Of a stretch of DNA of 36,130 nt, positions 23,556-31,971 are shown piece by piece; positions within the stretch are counted from its first letter, which is position 1; every line of letters begins with the position of its first letter. The notes below the pieces were generated by a model that had not been told where the DNA came from, did not search any database, and saw only the letters and a program-made list of their open reading frames with translations. The position numbers and the translations under genes were made by a program. This DNA is from Chloroflexota bacterium (lineage in GTDB: Bacteria; Chloroflexota; Anaerolineae; JAAYEA01), in NCBI GenBank assembly GCA_012689325.1, contig JAAYEA010000288.1:1-36130 (forward strand), in the 5' to 3' direction.

Positions 23556-25019
23556 ATGAAGTGGGTCTTGGCGGTGCTGGGCGGTGGGATCGTGGCAGGC
23601 CTCCTGCGGCTCTATTGGCCGCTAGGCTACCTGGCCTTGCTCATCTATGCTTTTTGGCTGATGCGACAAATCCCGCGCTTTCGTCGCTACCTGACGATGG
23701 GCTATGCCGTTTTCGCCATCACGCTCCTCTCCAGCACCCTCCTGCAAACCCTCCTGGTGCGCAACCCCACCGTCCAGGCGCTGATTCAGCGCTCCCGCCC
23801 GCTGGGGCTGCTCGCGGGCGATCCCTACCGGCTGGCTTTCTGGGCGGTCCTGGCGGGCCTGGCCCTCGGCGTGCTGTTCGTGTGGGCCGCGCTCCAGGCC
23901 GTCGCCTGGATCAGCAGCGAGTTCGTCCTCAAGCTCAACGCCGGCCTGGGCGTCTCCGCCGCCGATGCCCGCCGCTACATATTGGACCTGATCCTGGACC
24001 GGCAGGGGCCGGTCATCACCGTGGACAACGGGCAGGTCATCGCCGAGTCGCCGCCAGGAATCCTGGGACGCAGCGGCGGGCCCGGCCTGCTGGTGGTGCG
24101 GCCTGGCAATGCTGTGGTCCTGGAGGCGCCGGACGGGAGTAATCAGGTCCTCGGCCCCGGCACGGGCAAGGCCAGGCCCTTTGAGAAGGTCAAACAGGTG
24201 GTGGACCTCCGCCCGCGGACCCGCACGGTGCGCGTCAAAGACGCCCCCACCCGGGACCAAATCCGGCTGACCTTTCACACCAGCCTCACCATCCAGATCG
24301 AGCCCAAAGCGGACACCGACCTCCGGCCCGATGCCTTTTTGGCGCCCCGCCGGTTCGACCACGTCATCGAGGGGGCCTACCCGGTCTATGCCGAGTCGGT
24401 CTATCGGGCCGTCTATAAGGCCTCTCGCGAAGGCTGGGAGCAAGATACGGCGGGCGCGCTGGCGATCGCGCTGCGAGACGTGATCGCCGAGTATGACCTG
24501 GATAGGCTGCTCGCCGTCTCCGAGATGGGCTCCAACCCGGTCATGCTCTCCGAGCTGGAAGCGCAGGTGCAAAAGCACCTGGAAAAGCGAGCGCTGGCCT
24601 GGGGCGTCAAGATCGGCAAGGTAGACATCACCACCGTCGAGATGCCCCCGGATATCTGGCGCATCGTGCTCGCCTGGTGGCAGAAAAAGTGGGAGACCAA
24701 GATCGCCCACGAGGAAGCCGACCGGCTGCGCGTGGAGGCGGACAGCAAGAGCGAGTGGCTGGAGCTGATGCTCAAGGTCTTGCACACCTATGCGCCCGAG
24801 CTTCCTTTGGAGCACGCCACCAAGTTCCTGTTGCCGTACGTGACGCGCCCCACCCCAGAAATCCAGGCCCCCAGCCAGGCCAAGGCCCAACCGACCCCGA
24901 CCGCCCAACTGGGAGCTCCGGCCAAGGGCGCCGAGCCGTCAGGTCAGGGCGGTGGGGAAGCGCCTGGGCAGGACGAGTCCCCGGCGGAGCCGCACGATCA
25001 GCCCATTGAGGAGGGATAA
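23556..25019 (+). CDS. Membrane protein with an SPFH (band 7) domain
   Basis: The product is 487 aa. ATG 23556 is chosen for AGGAG (23544-23548) seven bases before it; the frame extends upstream to 23499 but without a ribosome site. There are four membrane helices (about 1-35 as two, 50-70, 90-120), then an SPFH-type region (about 150-400) with VVRPGNAVVLEAPDG, a VVDLRPRTRTV strand and a helical part. The C-terminal 70 residues are Pro/Ala/Gln-rich and probably disordered. SPFH proteins oligomerise on membranes and organise microdomains or guard proteases. The next gene starts two bases after the stop and encodes another four-helix membrane protein, suggesting a complex. The link to the following PfkB and polyprenol kinase genes is positional only. 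Confidence 0.75.
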   Translation: MKWVLAVLGGGIVAGLLRLYWPLGYLALLIYAFWLMRQIPRFRRYLTMGYAVFAITLLSSTLLQTLLVRNPTVQALIQRSRPLGLLAGDPYRLAFWAVLAGLALGVLFVWAALQAVAWISSEFVLKLNAGLGVSAADARRYILDLILDRQGPVITVDNGQVIAESPPGILGRSGGPGLLVVRPGNAVVLEAPDGSNQVLGPGTGKARPFEKVKQVVDLRPRTRTVRVKDAPTRDQIRLTFHTSLTIQIEPKADTDLRPDAFLAPRRFDHVIEGAYPVYAESVYRAVYKASREGWEQDTAGALAIALRDVIAEYDLDRLLAVSEMGSNPVMLSELEAQVQKHLEKRALAWGVKIGKVDITTVEMPPDIWRIVLAWWQKKWETKIAHEEADRLRVEADSKSEWLELMLKVLHTYAPELPLEHATKFLLPYVTRPTPEIQAPSQAKAQPTPTAQLGAPAKGAEPSGQGGGEAPGQDESPAEPHDQPIEEG

Positions 25020-25021
25020 CC

Positions 25022-25762
25022 GTGGAACAACCCGAACGCGGTCAGCCTCTGCCCGTCTATTTTCTCGGCGCCTTTGGGCTGTTGGGGCTGGCGTCCTTGC
25101 TGCTGCCCGTGCTGATGTGGGCCTATCCCTTTCTGCCGGACGTGAGCGCCAGGACGTTGGTCATGGCCGAGATCATTTGCGTCATGATCTTTGCCTACTG
25201 CTACATGTACAAGCAGGCCATCTGGGAGGGCGAGCTGCGCCGGTCGGTGCGCGGCGCGCAGGGCCAGAGCGTCAAGATGCTGGCCACCCTGGCGCTTCTC
25301 TGGGCCATGGGCGTGGGCTTTTTCGCCGCAGTGGACGGCACCTCCTATCTGCGCGCGCTGCTGCCGACCCTGCTGGAAAAGCTGACCGTGCCGCCCCTGC
25401 AAATCTCGATCTTGGCGGGCATCACCGGCTTTTTCTCGATCATGGCCGCTCTGGAGCACATGTCCAAACTGGAGAGGGCGGGGCTATATCGCCGTCCGCC
25501 GTACCTCCGGCCCGAGATCGACCTGCCCGACCTGGCCATCGAGCGGCTCAAGGAGAACCTGCGCATCCCCGCAGGCGAGGCCTGGAAGATCATCGAGCGC
25601 GTCCGGACCCCCAGCGGCGGCATCCAGTTCACCCTCTTTTGGACGGAAAAGGTCAAGCGCATCAAGCCCGATGGCGAGAGCGTCGAGTTCACCCAGGAGA
25701 AGCGGTACGTGGTCGAGCTAGATGTGCGCGGGAACATCGTGTCCGTCAAGGAGAAAAGTTGA
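25022..25762 (+). CDS. Four-helix membrane protein partnered with the SPFH protein
   Basis: The product is 246 aa, GTG start with GAGGAGGG just before the previous stop. Four membrane helices fall at about 12-34, 44-62, 87-103 and 122-143. A cytoplasmic C-terminal domain (about 150-246) rich in charged residues follows, containing PEIDLPDLAIERLKENL and a small beta-rich end. I do not recognise a family. It begins two bases after the SPFH gene, so the two are made from the same message and may form a membrane complex. Confidence 0.65.
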   Translation: MEQPERGQPLPVYFLGAFGLLGLASLLLPVLMWAYPFLPDVSARTLVMAEIICVMIFAYCYMYKQAIWEGELRRSVRGAQGQSVKMLATLALLWAMGVGFFAAVDGTSYLRALLPTLLEKLTVPPLQISILAGITGFFSIMAALEHMSKLERAGLYRRPPYLRPEIDLPDLAIERLKENLRIPAGEAWKIIERVRTPSGGIQFTLFWTEKVKRIKPDGESVEFTQEKRYVVELDVRGNIVSVKEKS

Positions 25763-25795
25763 GCGCAGCCCCTAACCTCGGACAAGGAGCGAGCG

Positions 25796-26719
25796 GTGAC
25801 TGAACGGGTCCTCGTAATCGGCGCGTCCACTGTGGACATCAAGGGCTTGGCCAGCGGCCCGCTGATAAGCTCTACCTCCAACCCCGGTCAGATCAAGTTT
25901 AGCTGCGGCGGCGAAGCGCGCAACGTCGCCGACAATCTGGCGCGGCTGGGGCTGGATGCCAAGCTCTTCTCCGCCGTGGGCCGCGATGGCCTGGGCCATA
26001 CGGTCCTGGAAGAGACCGCCCAGGCCGGCGTGGACATGGAAGCCATGATCATCAGCCCGGACCGGCACACCGCCGCCTATCTGGCCGTGCTCGACGAATC
26101 CGGCGCGCTGGCGGTCTCCATTGACGACATGATGGTCCTGGACCTGATCACGCCGCAATACATCTTTCGCCATCGCAAATGGTTCAAGCAGGCCGTGTTG
26201 GTGGTGATGGACGCCAACGTGGGGCCGGCCACCATGGGGCTGGTGTTCAAGCTGGCCGAACGCTATCGAGTGCCCGTCGCGCTGAACACCGTGTCGGTCT
26301 CCCTGGCCCCGCGCGTCCGGCCCTTCCTGTCGCGGCTGCACGTCCTGGCGGCCAACCTGTCCGAGGCCAGCGCCGTGGTTGGGCGCCCGCTGGCCGACCA
26401 CACCGAGGCCATGGCCGCGGCCCGCGAGATGGTGAGCGCAGGCGTCAAGGTCGCCATCATCACCCTGGCGGAAAACGGGCTCTGCTACGCCACGCCCAGC
26501 GAGAGCGGCTATATCTCTGCCATCTCGTGCGACGTGGTGGATAACACCGGCGCGGGCGCGGCGCTCATGGCCGCCGTGCTTTATGGCCTGATCCACCAGA
26601 TGCCCGCGGCGGAGGCGATGCGGTTGGGCGTCTCGGCGGCCACGCTGACGCTCAAGTGCGCCGAGACCGTGTGTAAGGAATTGGACCTCGAGCATCTATA
26701 CGACCAATTGGTGATCTAG
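25796..26719 (+). CDS. PfkB-family sugar/nucleoside kinase homologue lacking the catalytic Asp
   Basis: The product is 307 aa, GTG start behind AAGGAG (25784-25789). It has the ribokinase fold: VLVIGASTVDIKG, the first PfkB signature around GGEARNVADNLARLG, and the C-terminal signature DNTGAGAALMAAV. In active PfkB kinases this reads DTxGAGDA, where Asp is the general base; here the codon is GCG (Ala). The protein may therefore be inactive, binding-only or altered. Otherwise it most resembles pseudouridine- or adenosine-type kinases. It is followed one base later by a polyprenol kinase-like gene, suggesting a shared salvage or signalling role. Substrate unknown. Confidence 0.8.
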   Translation: MTERVLVIGASTVDIKGLASGPLISSTSNPGQIKFSCGGEARNVADNLARLGLDAKLFSAVGRDGLGHTVLEETAQAGVDMEAMIISPDRHTAAYLAVLDESGALAVSIDDMMVLDLITPQYIFRHRKWFKQAVLVVMDANVGPATMGLVFKLAERYRVPVALNTVSVSLAPRVRPFLSRLHVLAANLSEASAVVGRPLADHTEAMAAAREMVSAGVKVAIITLAENGLCYATPSESGYISAISCDVVDNTGAGAALMAAVLYGLIHQMPAAEAMRLGVSAATLTLKCAETVCKELDLEHLYDQLVI

Positions 26720-26720
26720 C

Positions 26721-27377
26721 ATGAAATCGGACGTGTGGGCCCTGATTTTCTCGTTCGTCTATGTCTTTGCCGTCCTCTTTGCCGCCGAGGGGCTGCGCAA
26801 GTGGCGCGGCTATCCCATCGAGTTCACCCGCAAGTTCGTCCACATCGGCGTGGGCATGTGGGTAGTCGGCACGGTGCTCCTCTTCCAAAGCCGCTATGCC
26901 GCCATGATTCCCCCGCTCTCGTTCGTCGTGCTCAACTATATCTCCTATCGGCGCAGCGTCTTCCAGGCGATGGAGACCGGCGAGCGGGAGAACCTGGGCA
27001 CCGTCTATTTCCCCATCTCGTTCGCCTTGCTGATCCTGTGGCTCTGGCCCCAACCGGCGCTGCTGGTCGCCGCCCTGATGCCCATGACCTGGGGCGACGC
27101 CCTGGCCGCCATCGCCGGCAAGCGCTGGGGCCAGCACAAGCACCCCTTCGCTGGCTCGCTCAAAAGCTGGGAAGGCAGCCTGACCATGTTCCTGGCGAGC
27201 TGGCTGGCCGTGTCCCTGGCGCTGCTCATCTTTTCCTCGTTGAGCTGGGGGGCCGCGCTGGGCGGGGCGCTCATCGTCGCCCTGGCCGCCGCCGTGGTCG
27301 AGGCGGTCACGCCCTGGCATCTGGACAACCTGACTGTGCCGCTCGTCTCCGCACTGGTGCTGACCCTGCTCTTCTAG
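26721..27377 (+). CDS. Diacylglycerol/polyprenol kinase-family (phytol/dolichol kinase-like) membrane protein
   Basis: The product is 218 aa; the ATG lies one base after the PfkB-like stop. It has about six to seven membrane helices. Conserved family signatures are present: RKFVHIGVGMW near the N-terminus, and MTWGDALAAIAGKRWGQHK followed by AGSLKSWEGSLTMF. The latter is the CTP-binding GDA..KS.EGS pattern of dolichol kinase, DGK1, phytol kinase and CdsA-type proteins. It should phosphorylate an isoprenoid alcohol or diacylglycerol from CTP at the membrane. The exact lipid cannot be named. It ends the SPFH operon before a hairpin. Confidence 0.85.
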   Translation: MKSDVWALIFSFVYVFAVLFAAEGLRKWRGYPIEFTRKFVHIGVGMWVVGTVLLFQSRYAAMIPPLSFVVLNYISYRRSVFQAMETGERENLGTVYFPISFALLILWLWPQPALLVAALMPMTWGDALAAIAGKRWGQHKHPFAGSLKSWEGSLTMFLASWLAVSLALLIFSSLSWGAALGGALIVALAAAVVEAVTPWHLDNLTVPLVSALVLTLLF

Positions 27378-27394
27378 CTGGGCATGGCCGCCCG

Positions 27395-27430
27395 GGCCCG
27401 CCACCGCCGGTGAAGGCGGGCCGCTCTTTC
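27395..27430 (+). terminator. Probable terminator after the polyprenol kinase-like gene
   Basis: Eight-bp stem GGCCCGCC/GGCGGGCC (27395-27402, 27415-27422) with an inner ACC/GGT pairing, followed by GCTCTTTC. The T-tract is weak. Confidence 0.5.
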
Positions 27431-27459
27431 CACGCGCCGCCGACCCTCGTCGAGCTCCT

Positions 27460-27487
27460 TTGTCGTTCCCGGCGAAAGCGGTATAAT
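27460..27487 (+). promoter_or_regulatory. Promoter of the radical SAM operon
   Basis: TTGTCG (27460-27465), 16 bp, consensus TATAAT (27482-27487); transcription would start near 27494, 23 nt before the TTG start. Confidence 0.65.
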
Positions 27488-27516
27488 GCCAGCACTATCC
27501 CTGTGAGGCTGCCAGA

Positions 27517-29388
27517 TTGAAAACACCTGCTATCGTGAGCCGCGAGGCCCTGGACCGCATCCTGCCTCGCGTCACGCAACCGGCGCGCTACGCCGGCCAC
27601 GAATGGAACGCGATCACCAAGAACTGGGACGCCATGGACGTGCGCCTGGCGCTGCTCTACCCCGACGCCTACGAGATCGGCATGTCCAACCTCGGCCTGA
27701 TGATCCTCTATGACCTGGTGAACCGCCAGCCGGATATGGTGGCGGAGCGCGCCTATGCGCCCTGGACGGACATGGAAGCCGCCATGCGCGAAGCGGGCAT
27801 CCCCCTGTTCAGCCTGGAGACCCGCCACGCCCTGCGCGATTTCGATCTGCTGGGCTTTTCCCTGCAATACGAGCTGACCTACACCAACGTGCTCAACCTG
27901 TTGGACCTGGCGGGCATTCCCATCCGCGCCGAGCAGCGCTCCGCCGACGACCCGCTGATCATCGGCGGGGGCAGCGGCGCCTATAGCCCCGAGCCGATGG
28001 CCGACTTTTTCGACCTGTTCGTGATCGGCGAGGGGGAGGTGGCGCTGCTCCAGTTGCTGCGCGCCTACCAGGCCGCCAAACGCCGGGAGGGCTGGTCCCT
28101 GGAGGCCAAGCGGCGTTTTCTGGAGCAGGCGGCGCGCCTGCCCGGCGTGTACGTGCCCAGCCTCTACCGGGTGACCTACCACGACGACGGGCGCGTGGCC
28201 CAGTTCGCCGCGTCTGGCTCGGCGCCTGCCCGCATCCAGCGGCAGATGGTCACTCCCCTGCCCCCCGCCCCGACGCGCCTGATCATGCCCTTTATCGACA
28301 CGGTGCACGATCGCGCCGTGATCGAGCTGCAGCGCGGCTGCACCAACGGCTGCCGCTTCTGCCAGGCGGGCATGATCTATCGCCCGATCCGCGAGCGTGC
28401 GGTGGACGAGGTGGTCCAGACGGTGGACGAGATGATCGCCGCCACGGGATATGAGGAGCTGGGGCTGCTTTCGCTGAGCAGCAGCGACTATAGCCGCATC
28501 GAGGAACTGCTGAAGCGCCTGCGCGAGCGGTACGCGCCGGAGCAGCTCGCCATCTCGCTGCCTTCTTTGCGCACCGACGCCTTTTCCGTGTCCCTGGCCG
28601 AGATGATCCAGGAGGGACGGAAGAGCGGGCTGACCTTCGCCCCGGAGGCGGGCAGCCAGCGGCTGCGCGACGTGATCAACAAGAACGTCACCGCGGAGGA
28701 CCTGCTGAACGCGGCGCGCACGGCCTTTGAGCGCGGGTGGCAGCACCTGAAGCTCTATTTCATGATGGGCCTGCCCACCGAAACCGACGAGGACATCGAC
28801 GCCATCGCCGACCTGGTGCGCCAGGTCTTGCGCGTCGGGCGGGAGGCGCGCGGCCGCCGGGTCGAGGTGAACGTCAGCGTGGCCACCTTTGTGCCCAAGC
28901 CGCACACGCCCTTCCAATGGCTACCCCTGGCCGATCTGGAGGTCGTGGCGGACCGGCAACAGCGGCTGCGCCAGGCCCTGCGCCTGCCCGGCGTCAAGCT
29001 CAACTGGCACGCCCCGGAGGCCACGCTGCTGGAAGCGGCCCTCTGCCGCGGCGACCGCCGGCTGAGCCGGGTGATCGAGCGAGCCTGGCGGCAAGGTGCC
29101 CGCTTTGACGCCTGGCAAGAGCACTTTGACTATCAGACCTGGGCCGGAGCTTTCGAGGCGGAGGGGCTCGACCCGCAGTTCTACGGTAGCCGTTTGCGCG
29201 CAAGCGACGAGGTTTTGCCCTGGGACCACATTGCCTGCGGGGTGGACCGTGCGTTCCTCTGGGCCGAGTACCACAGCGCGCTGCGCGCCGAGACGACCCC
29301 CGATTGCCGCGGCGGCTGCCAGGATTGCGGGCTGCGCGCCTGTTACGAGCTGGCGGACTGCCCGCCGGAACTGGCAGGGCAACCATGA
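27517..29388 (+). CDS. B12-binding-domain radical SAM protein (TIGR03960 type)
   Basis: The product is 623 aa. The start is TTG at 27517 with GAGG (27505-27508) eight bases upstream; no ATG fits. An N-terminal cobalamin-binding-like domain (DAYEIGMSNLGLMILYD; IIGGGSGAYSPEP) comes first. The radical SAM core follows: the CX3CX2C cluster at Cys275, Cys279 and Cys282 (RGCTNGCRFCQAG), then SSSDYSRIEEL and GLPTETDEDIDAI. The C-terminal Cys-rich end (CRGGCQDCGLRAC) is typical. The family is usually paired or fused with DUF2344/TIGR03936, whose gene overlaps here by four bases. The reaction is not well defined; a role in RNA or tRNA modification has been suggested. Confidence 0.92.
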   Translation: MKTPAIVSREALDRILPRVTQPARYAGHEWNAITKNWDAMDVRLALLYPDAYEIGMSNLGLMILYDLVNRQPDMVAERAYAPWTDMEAAMREAGIPLFSLETRHALRDFDLLGFSLQYELTYTNVLNLLDLAGIPIRAEQRSADDPLIIGGGSGAYSPEPMADFFDLFVIGEGEVALLQLLRAYQAAKRREGWSLEAKRRFLEQAARLPGVYVPSLYRVTYHDDGRVAQFAASGSAPARIQRQMVTPLPPAPTRLIMPFIDTVHDRAVIELQRGCTNGCRFCQAGMIYRPIRERAVDEVVQTVDEMIAATGYEELGLLSLSSSDYSRIEELLKRLRERYAPEQLAISLPSLRTDAFSVSLAEMIQEGRKSGLTFAPEAGSQRLRDVINKNVTAEDLLNAARTAFERGWQHLKLYFMMGLPTETDEDIDAIADLVRQVLRVGREARGRRVEVNVSVATFVPKPHTPFQWLPLADLEVVADRQQRLRQALRLPGVKLNWHAPEATLLEAALCRGDRRLSRVIERAWRQGARFDAWQEHFDYQTWAGAFEAEGLDPQFYGSRLRASDEVLPWDHIACGVDRAFLWAEYHSALRAETTPDCRGGCQDCGLRACYELADCPPELAGQP

Positions 29389-30038
29389 GCGAGAACATCC
29401 AGCGCCTGCGCGCCACCTACACCAAGGGCGAGGCCGTCAAGTACATCTCGCATCTGGACTTGGCCCGCACGGTGGAGCGGGTCTTTCGCCGCGCTCGGCT
29501 GCCCCTGGTCTATTCTCAGGGCTTTAGCCCCCGCCCCAAGTTCGCCTTCGCCTCGGCGCTGCCGGTGGGCGCCACGGGACGAGCCGAGCTGCTGGACGTC
29601 TGGCTCTCCCCGCCGCTGGCCCCGCTCGAGTTCGCCAAACGCGTCGCGCCACAGCTTCCCGCAGGGATCGAGCTGGTCGAGGTGCGCGAGGTGGACCTGC
29701 GCCTGCCCGCGCTGCAGGCCAGCGTCAGCCACGCCGACTACCTGGTCACGCTGGAGGACGCGCCCGTCGACCTGGGCGCGCGCATCGCCGACTTGTTGGC
29801 CCGCGATGCCATCCCCATGGAGCGCCAGCGCAAGGGCGAGTTGCGCGCCTATGACCTGCGTCCGCTGATCCTGGAGCTTGACCTGATCCCCGGGCCAGGG
29901 GCGCAGATCGGCATGAAGCTGGCCAACAGCAGCAGCGCCACCGGCCGCGCCGACCAGGTGCTGGCCGCGCTGGGATTGGCGGACGCGCCCTATGCGGTGG
30001 AGCGCACGCGGCTGTATTTCGATCTCGCCGACCAATAA
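29385..30038 (+). CDS. DUF2344/TIGR03936 radical SAM-associated protein
   Basis: The product is 217 aa. The ATG at 29385 overlaps the radical SAM stop as ATGA. It opens with the typical LRATYTKGEAVKYISHLDLARTVERVFRRA and the YSQGFSPRPKFAFASALPVG motif. In many genomes this domain is fused to the C-terminus of the preceding radical SAM protein; here they are separate but coupled genes, implying one complex. The substrate is unknown. Confidence 0.92.
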   Translation: MSENIQRLRATYTKGEAVKYISHLDLARTVERVFRRARLPLVYSQGFSPRPKFAFASALPVGATGRAELLDVWLSPPLAPLEFAKRVAPQLPAGIELVEVREVDLRLPALQASVSHADYLVTLEDAPVDLGARIADLLARDAIPMERQRKGELRAYDLRPLILELDLIPGPGAQIGMKLANSSSATGRADQVLAALGLADAPYAVERTRLYFDLADQ

Positions 30039-30050
30039 GGGAGTCATCTG

Positions 30051-30536
30051 ATGGAACGAATCTGGGCCCCGTGGCGTCTCGTATATATTCAGGCGGACAA
30101 GACCGGCGAGTGCGTCTTTTGCCACGCTGCCGCCCATCCCGAGCTGGACCGCGAGGATTTCCTGCTCTGGCGCGGCGAACACGCCTTTGTGATCCTGAAC
30201 CGTTTTCCCTATAGCAATGGGCACCTGTTGGTGCTCCCCTATCAGCACGTCGCCTCGATCGAGGCGCTGGACGGCGAGACCCTGACCGAGATGATGGGCA
30301 TGGCGCAACGGTGCCTAGCCCTGCTGCGCCGCACCCTGCGCCCCGACGGCTTTAATATCGGCATCAACCTGGGCGAGGCCGCCGGCGCGGGGATCGCTGC
30401 CCACGTGCACATGCACATCGTGCCACGTTGGAACTGCGACACCAATTTCATGCCGGTTCTGGCGAACACGCGAGTGATCCCCGAGTTCATGGAGAGCACT
30501 TATGAGACGCTGATGCAGGGGATGAAGGAGATGTAA
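30051..30536 (+). CDS. HIT-family nucleotide hydrolase/phosphorylase
   Basis: The product is 161 aa. The start is the ATG after a weak GGGAG. A CVFC pair near residue 24 may bind zinc, then NRFPYSNGHLLVLPYQHV and the catalytic histidine triad HVHMHIVPRW. Family knowledge: such proteins cleave dinucleoside polyphosphates (Ap4A phosphorylase/FHIT branch) or AMP-linked compounds. It lies 12 bp after the DUF2344 gene and shares one base with the MFS gene. Confidence 0.93.
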   Translation: MERIWAPWRLVYIQADKTGECVFCHAAAHPELDREDFLLWRGEHAFVILNRFPYSNGHLLVLPYQHVASIEALDGETLTEMMGMAQRCLALLRRTLRPDGFNIGINLGEAAGAGIAAHVHMHIVPRWNCDTNFMPVLANTRVIPEFMESTYETLMQGMKEM

Positions 30537-31930
30537 TGACCCGCAAGACCAACCGTCTGGCGCTGTGGCGCGCGCAGGCCAATTACTACCATTCCCGTTT
30601 CAACGCGCGTCTCTCAGCTTGGCTGCATCGCCAGCGCGGGCCGGAAGAGATGAATGCGCTGCACCTCTACGGCGATATCGCTTGGTTCGGGGTCACCAAT
30701 GCCATCCTCGGCACCTTCACCAGCGCCTTTGCCATCCGCTTGGGCGCCTCCGATACGCTCGTCGGCTTGCTCAGCTCGCTGCCCGCCCTGATCAACATCT
30801 TTTGGCAGGTTCCCTCCGGCCGCGTCGTCCAGCGCAGCGGCCAGATCCGGCGCGTCACCTTCTGGAGCCTTCTCGCCCAGCGCCTGGCCTACCTGCTCAT
30901 CGCCATCATGCCCTTCTTCCTGCTGCGCTATCGCGCCGAGGCGGTGGTGGGGCTGATCACGCTAGCCAGCCTCCCCGGCGCCCTGGGCGGCGTGGCCTTT
31001 ACCACCCTGATGGCCAAGGCCGTCTCGCCGGAAAAGCGCGCCGGCGTGGTAAGCATCCGCAACATGCTGCTATCCCTGACCGGGATGCTCTCCGTGTTGC
31101 TGGCGGGCAAGCTGCTGGACACGATCCCCGTCCCCTATAACTATCAGCTCTTTTTCGGCGTGGCCTTTCTGACCTCCATGTTCAGCCTGTATAACGTCAG
31201 CAAGGTACACCCCCTGCCTGAGTTGGAAGCGCCCAAGCCCGCGGCGACGCCAACCAGCGCGCCGGTCGCGCGGGTTCCGCTCCGGACGCGCCTGCGGGAC
31301 ACCTGGCAGACGATCCGCTCCCAGCGCGAGTTCTACAACTTTGCCGTGGGGAATTTCCTCTACGGCTGGGCCATGTATTTCCCGATGGCGCTCTATGGCC
31401 TCTATCGCGTCCGCGACCTGCAGGCCTCGAATAGCTGGCTGGGCCTGATCTCCACCGTGGGCAGCGCCACGCAGATCGTCATGTTCCTGCTGTGGGGGCG
31501 CATCATGAAGCGGCGCGGCAACCGCTGGGTGTTCCTGGTGAGCGCCTTCGGCCTGGCCGGGTTTCCCTTCCTCACCGGCCTCTTTACGCGCATCGAGCCA
31601 CTGGTCTGGGTCTCGGTCTGGAGCGGGATCTTTAATGCGAGCTGGAGCATCTCGAACTTTGACTGCCTGATCTCGTCCATCCCCTCCAACCGGGTGCCCA
31701 CCTTCATGGCCATCTATAACACGCTGCTCAACGTCACGGCCTTCATCGCGCCGCTGTTGGGCACCGCGGTCGCCGGCTGGATCGGCGCGCGCTACGCCCT
31801 GATGCTGGCGGGCGGGATGCGCCTGGCCGGCGCGCTTGTCCTCTCGCGCCTGCCCTTCGGCTACACGCCCCCGCGCGGGACCGCGCCCAGCCTGCTGGAG
31901 CGCCTCCGCAGTCTGCGACAAAAAGAATAG
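30536..31930 (+). CDS. MFS transporter
   Basis: The product is 464 aa; the start ATG shares its A with the HIT stop (TAATG). About 12 membrane helices with a soluble N-terminal 45 residues and a central loop (about 220-260). The region between helices 2 and 3 has SGRVVQRSGQIRR, matching the major facilitator loop pattern. It is a secondary transporter of unknown substrate, possibly an exporter; no neighbouring gene points to a ligand. Confidence 0.88.
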   Translation: MTRKTNRLALWRAQANYYHSRFNARLSAWLHRQRGPEEMNALHLYGDIAWFGVTNAILGTFTSAFAIRLGASDTLVGLLSSLPALINIFWQVPSGRVVQRSGQIRRVTFWSLLAQRLAYLLIAIMPFFLLRYRAEAVVGLITLASLPGALGGVAFTTLMAKAVSPEKRAGVVSIRNMLLSLTGMLSVLLAGKLLDTIPVPYNYQLFFGVAFLTSMFSLYNVSKVHPLPELEAPKPAATPTSAPVARVPLRTRLRDTWQTIRSQREFYNFAVGNFLYGWAMYFPMALYGLYRVRDLQASNSWLGLISTVGSATQIVMFLLWGRIMKRRGNRWVFLVSAFGLAGFPFLTGLFTRIEPLVWVSVWSGIFNASWSISNFDCLISSIPSNRVPTFMAIYNTLLNVTAFIAPLLGTAVAGWIGARYALMLAGGMRLAGALVLSRLPFGYTPPRGTAPSLLERLRSLRQKE

Positions 31931-31951
31931 CCCGGCGCTCTGCCGGGCTAC
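31921..31951 (-). terminator. Terminator of the glycogen synthase gene
   Basis: A perfect 9-bp stem TAGCCCGGC/GCCGGGCTA with a 5-base loop. Read on the minus strand it is followed by TTCTTTTT, a proper T-tract. On the plus strand it overlaps the MFS stop and lacks one. Confidence 0.8.
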
Positions 31952-31971
31952 TTGGCAGGTTGGTTTCCCCG

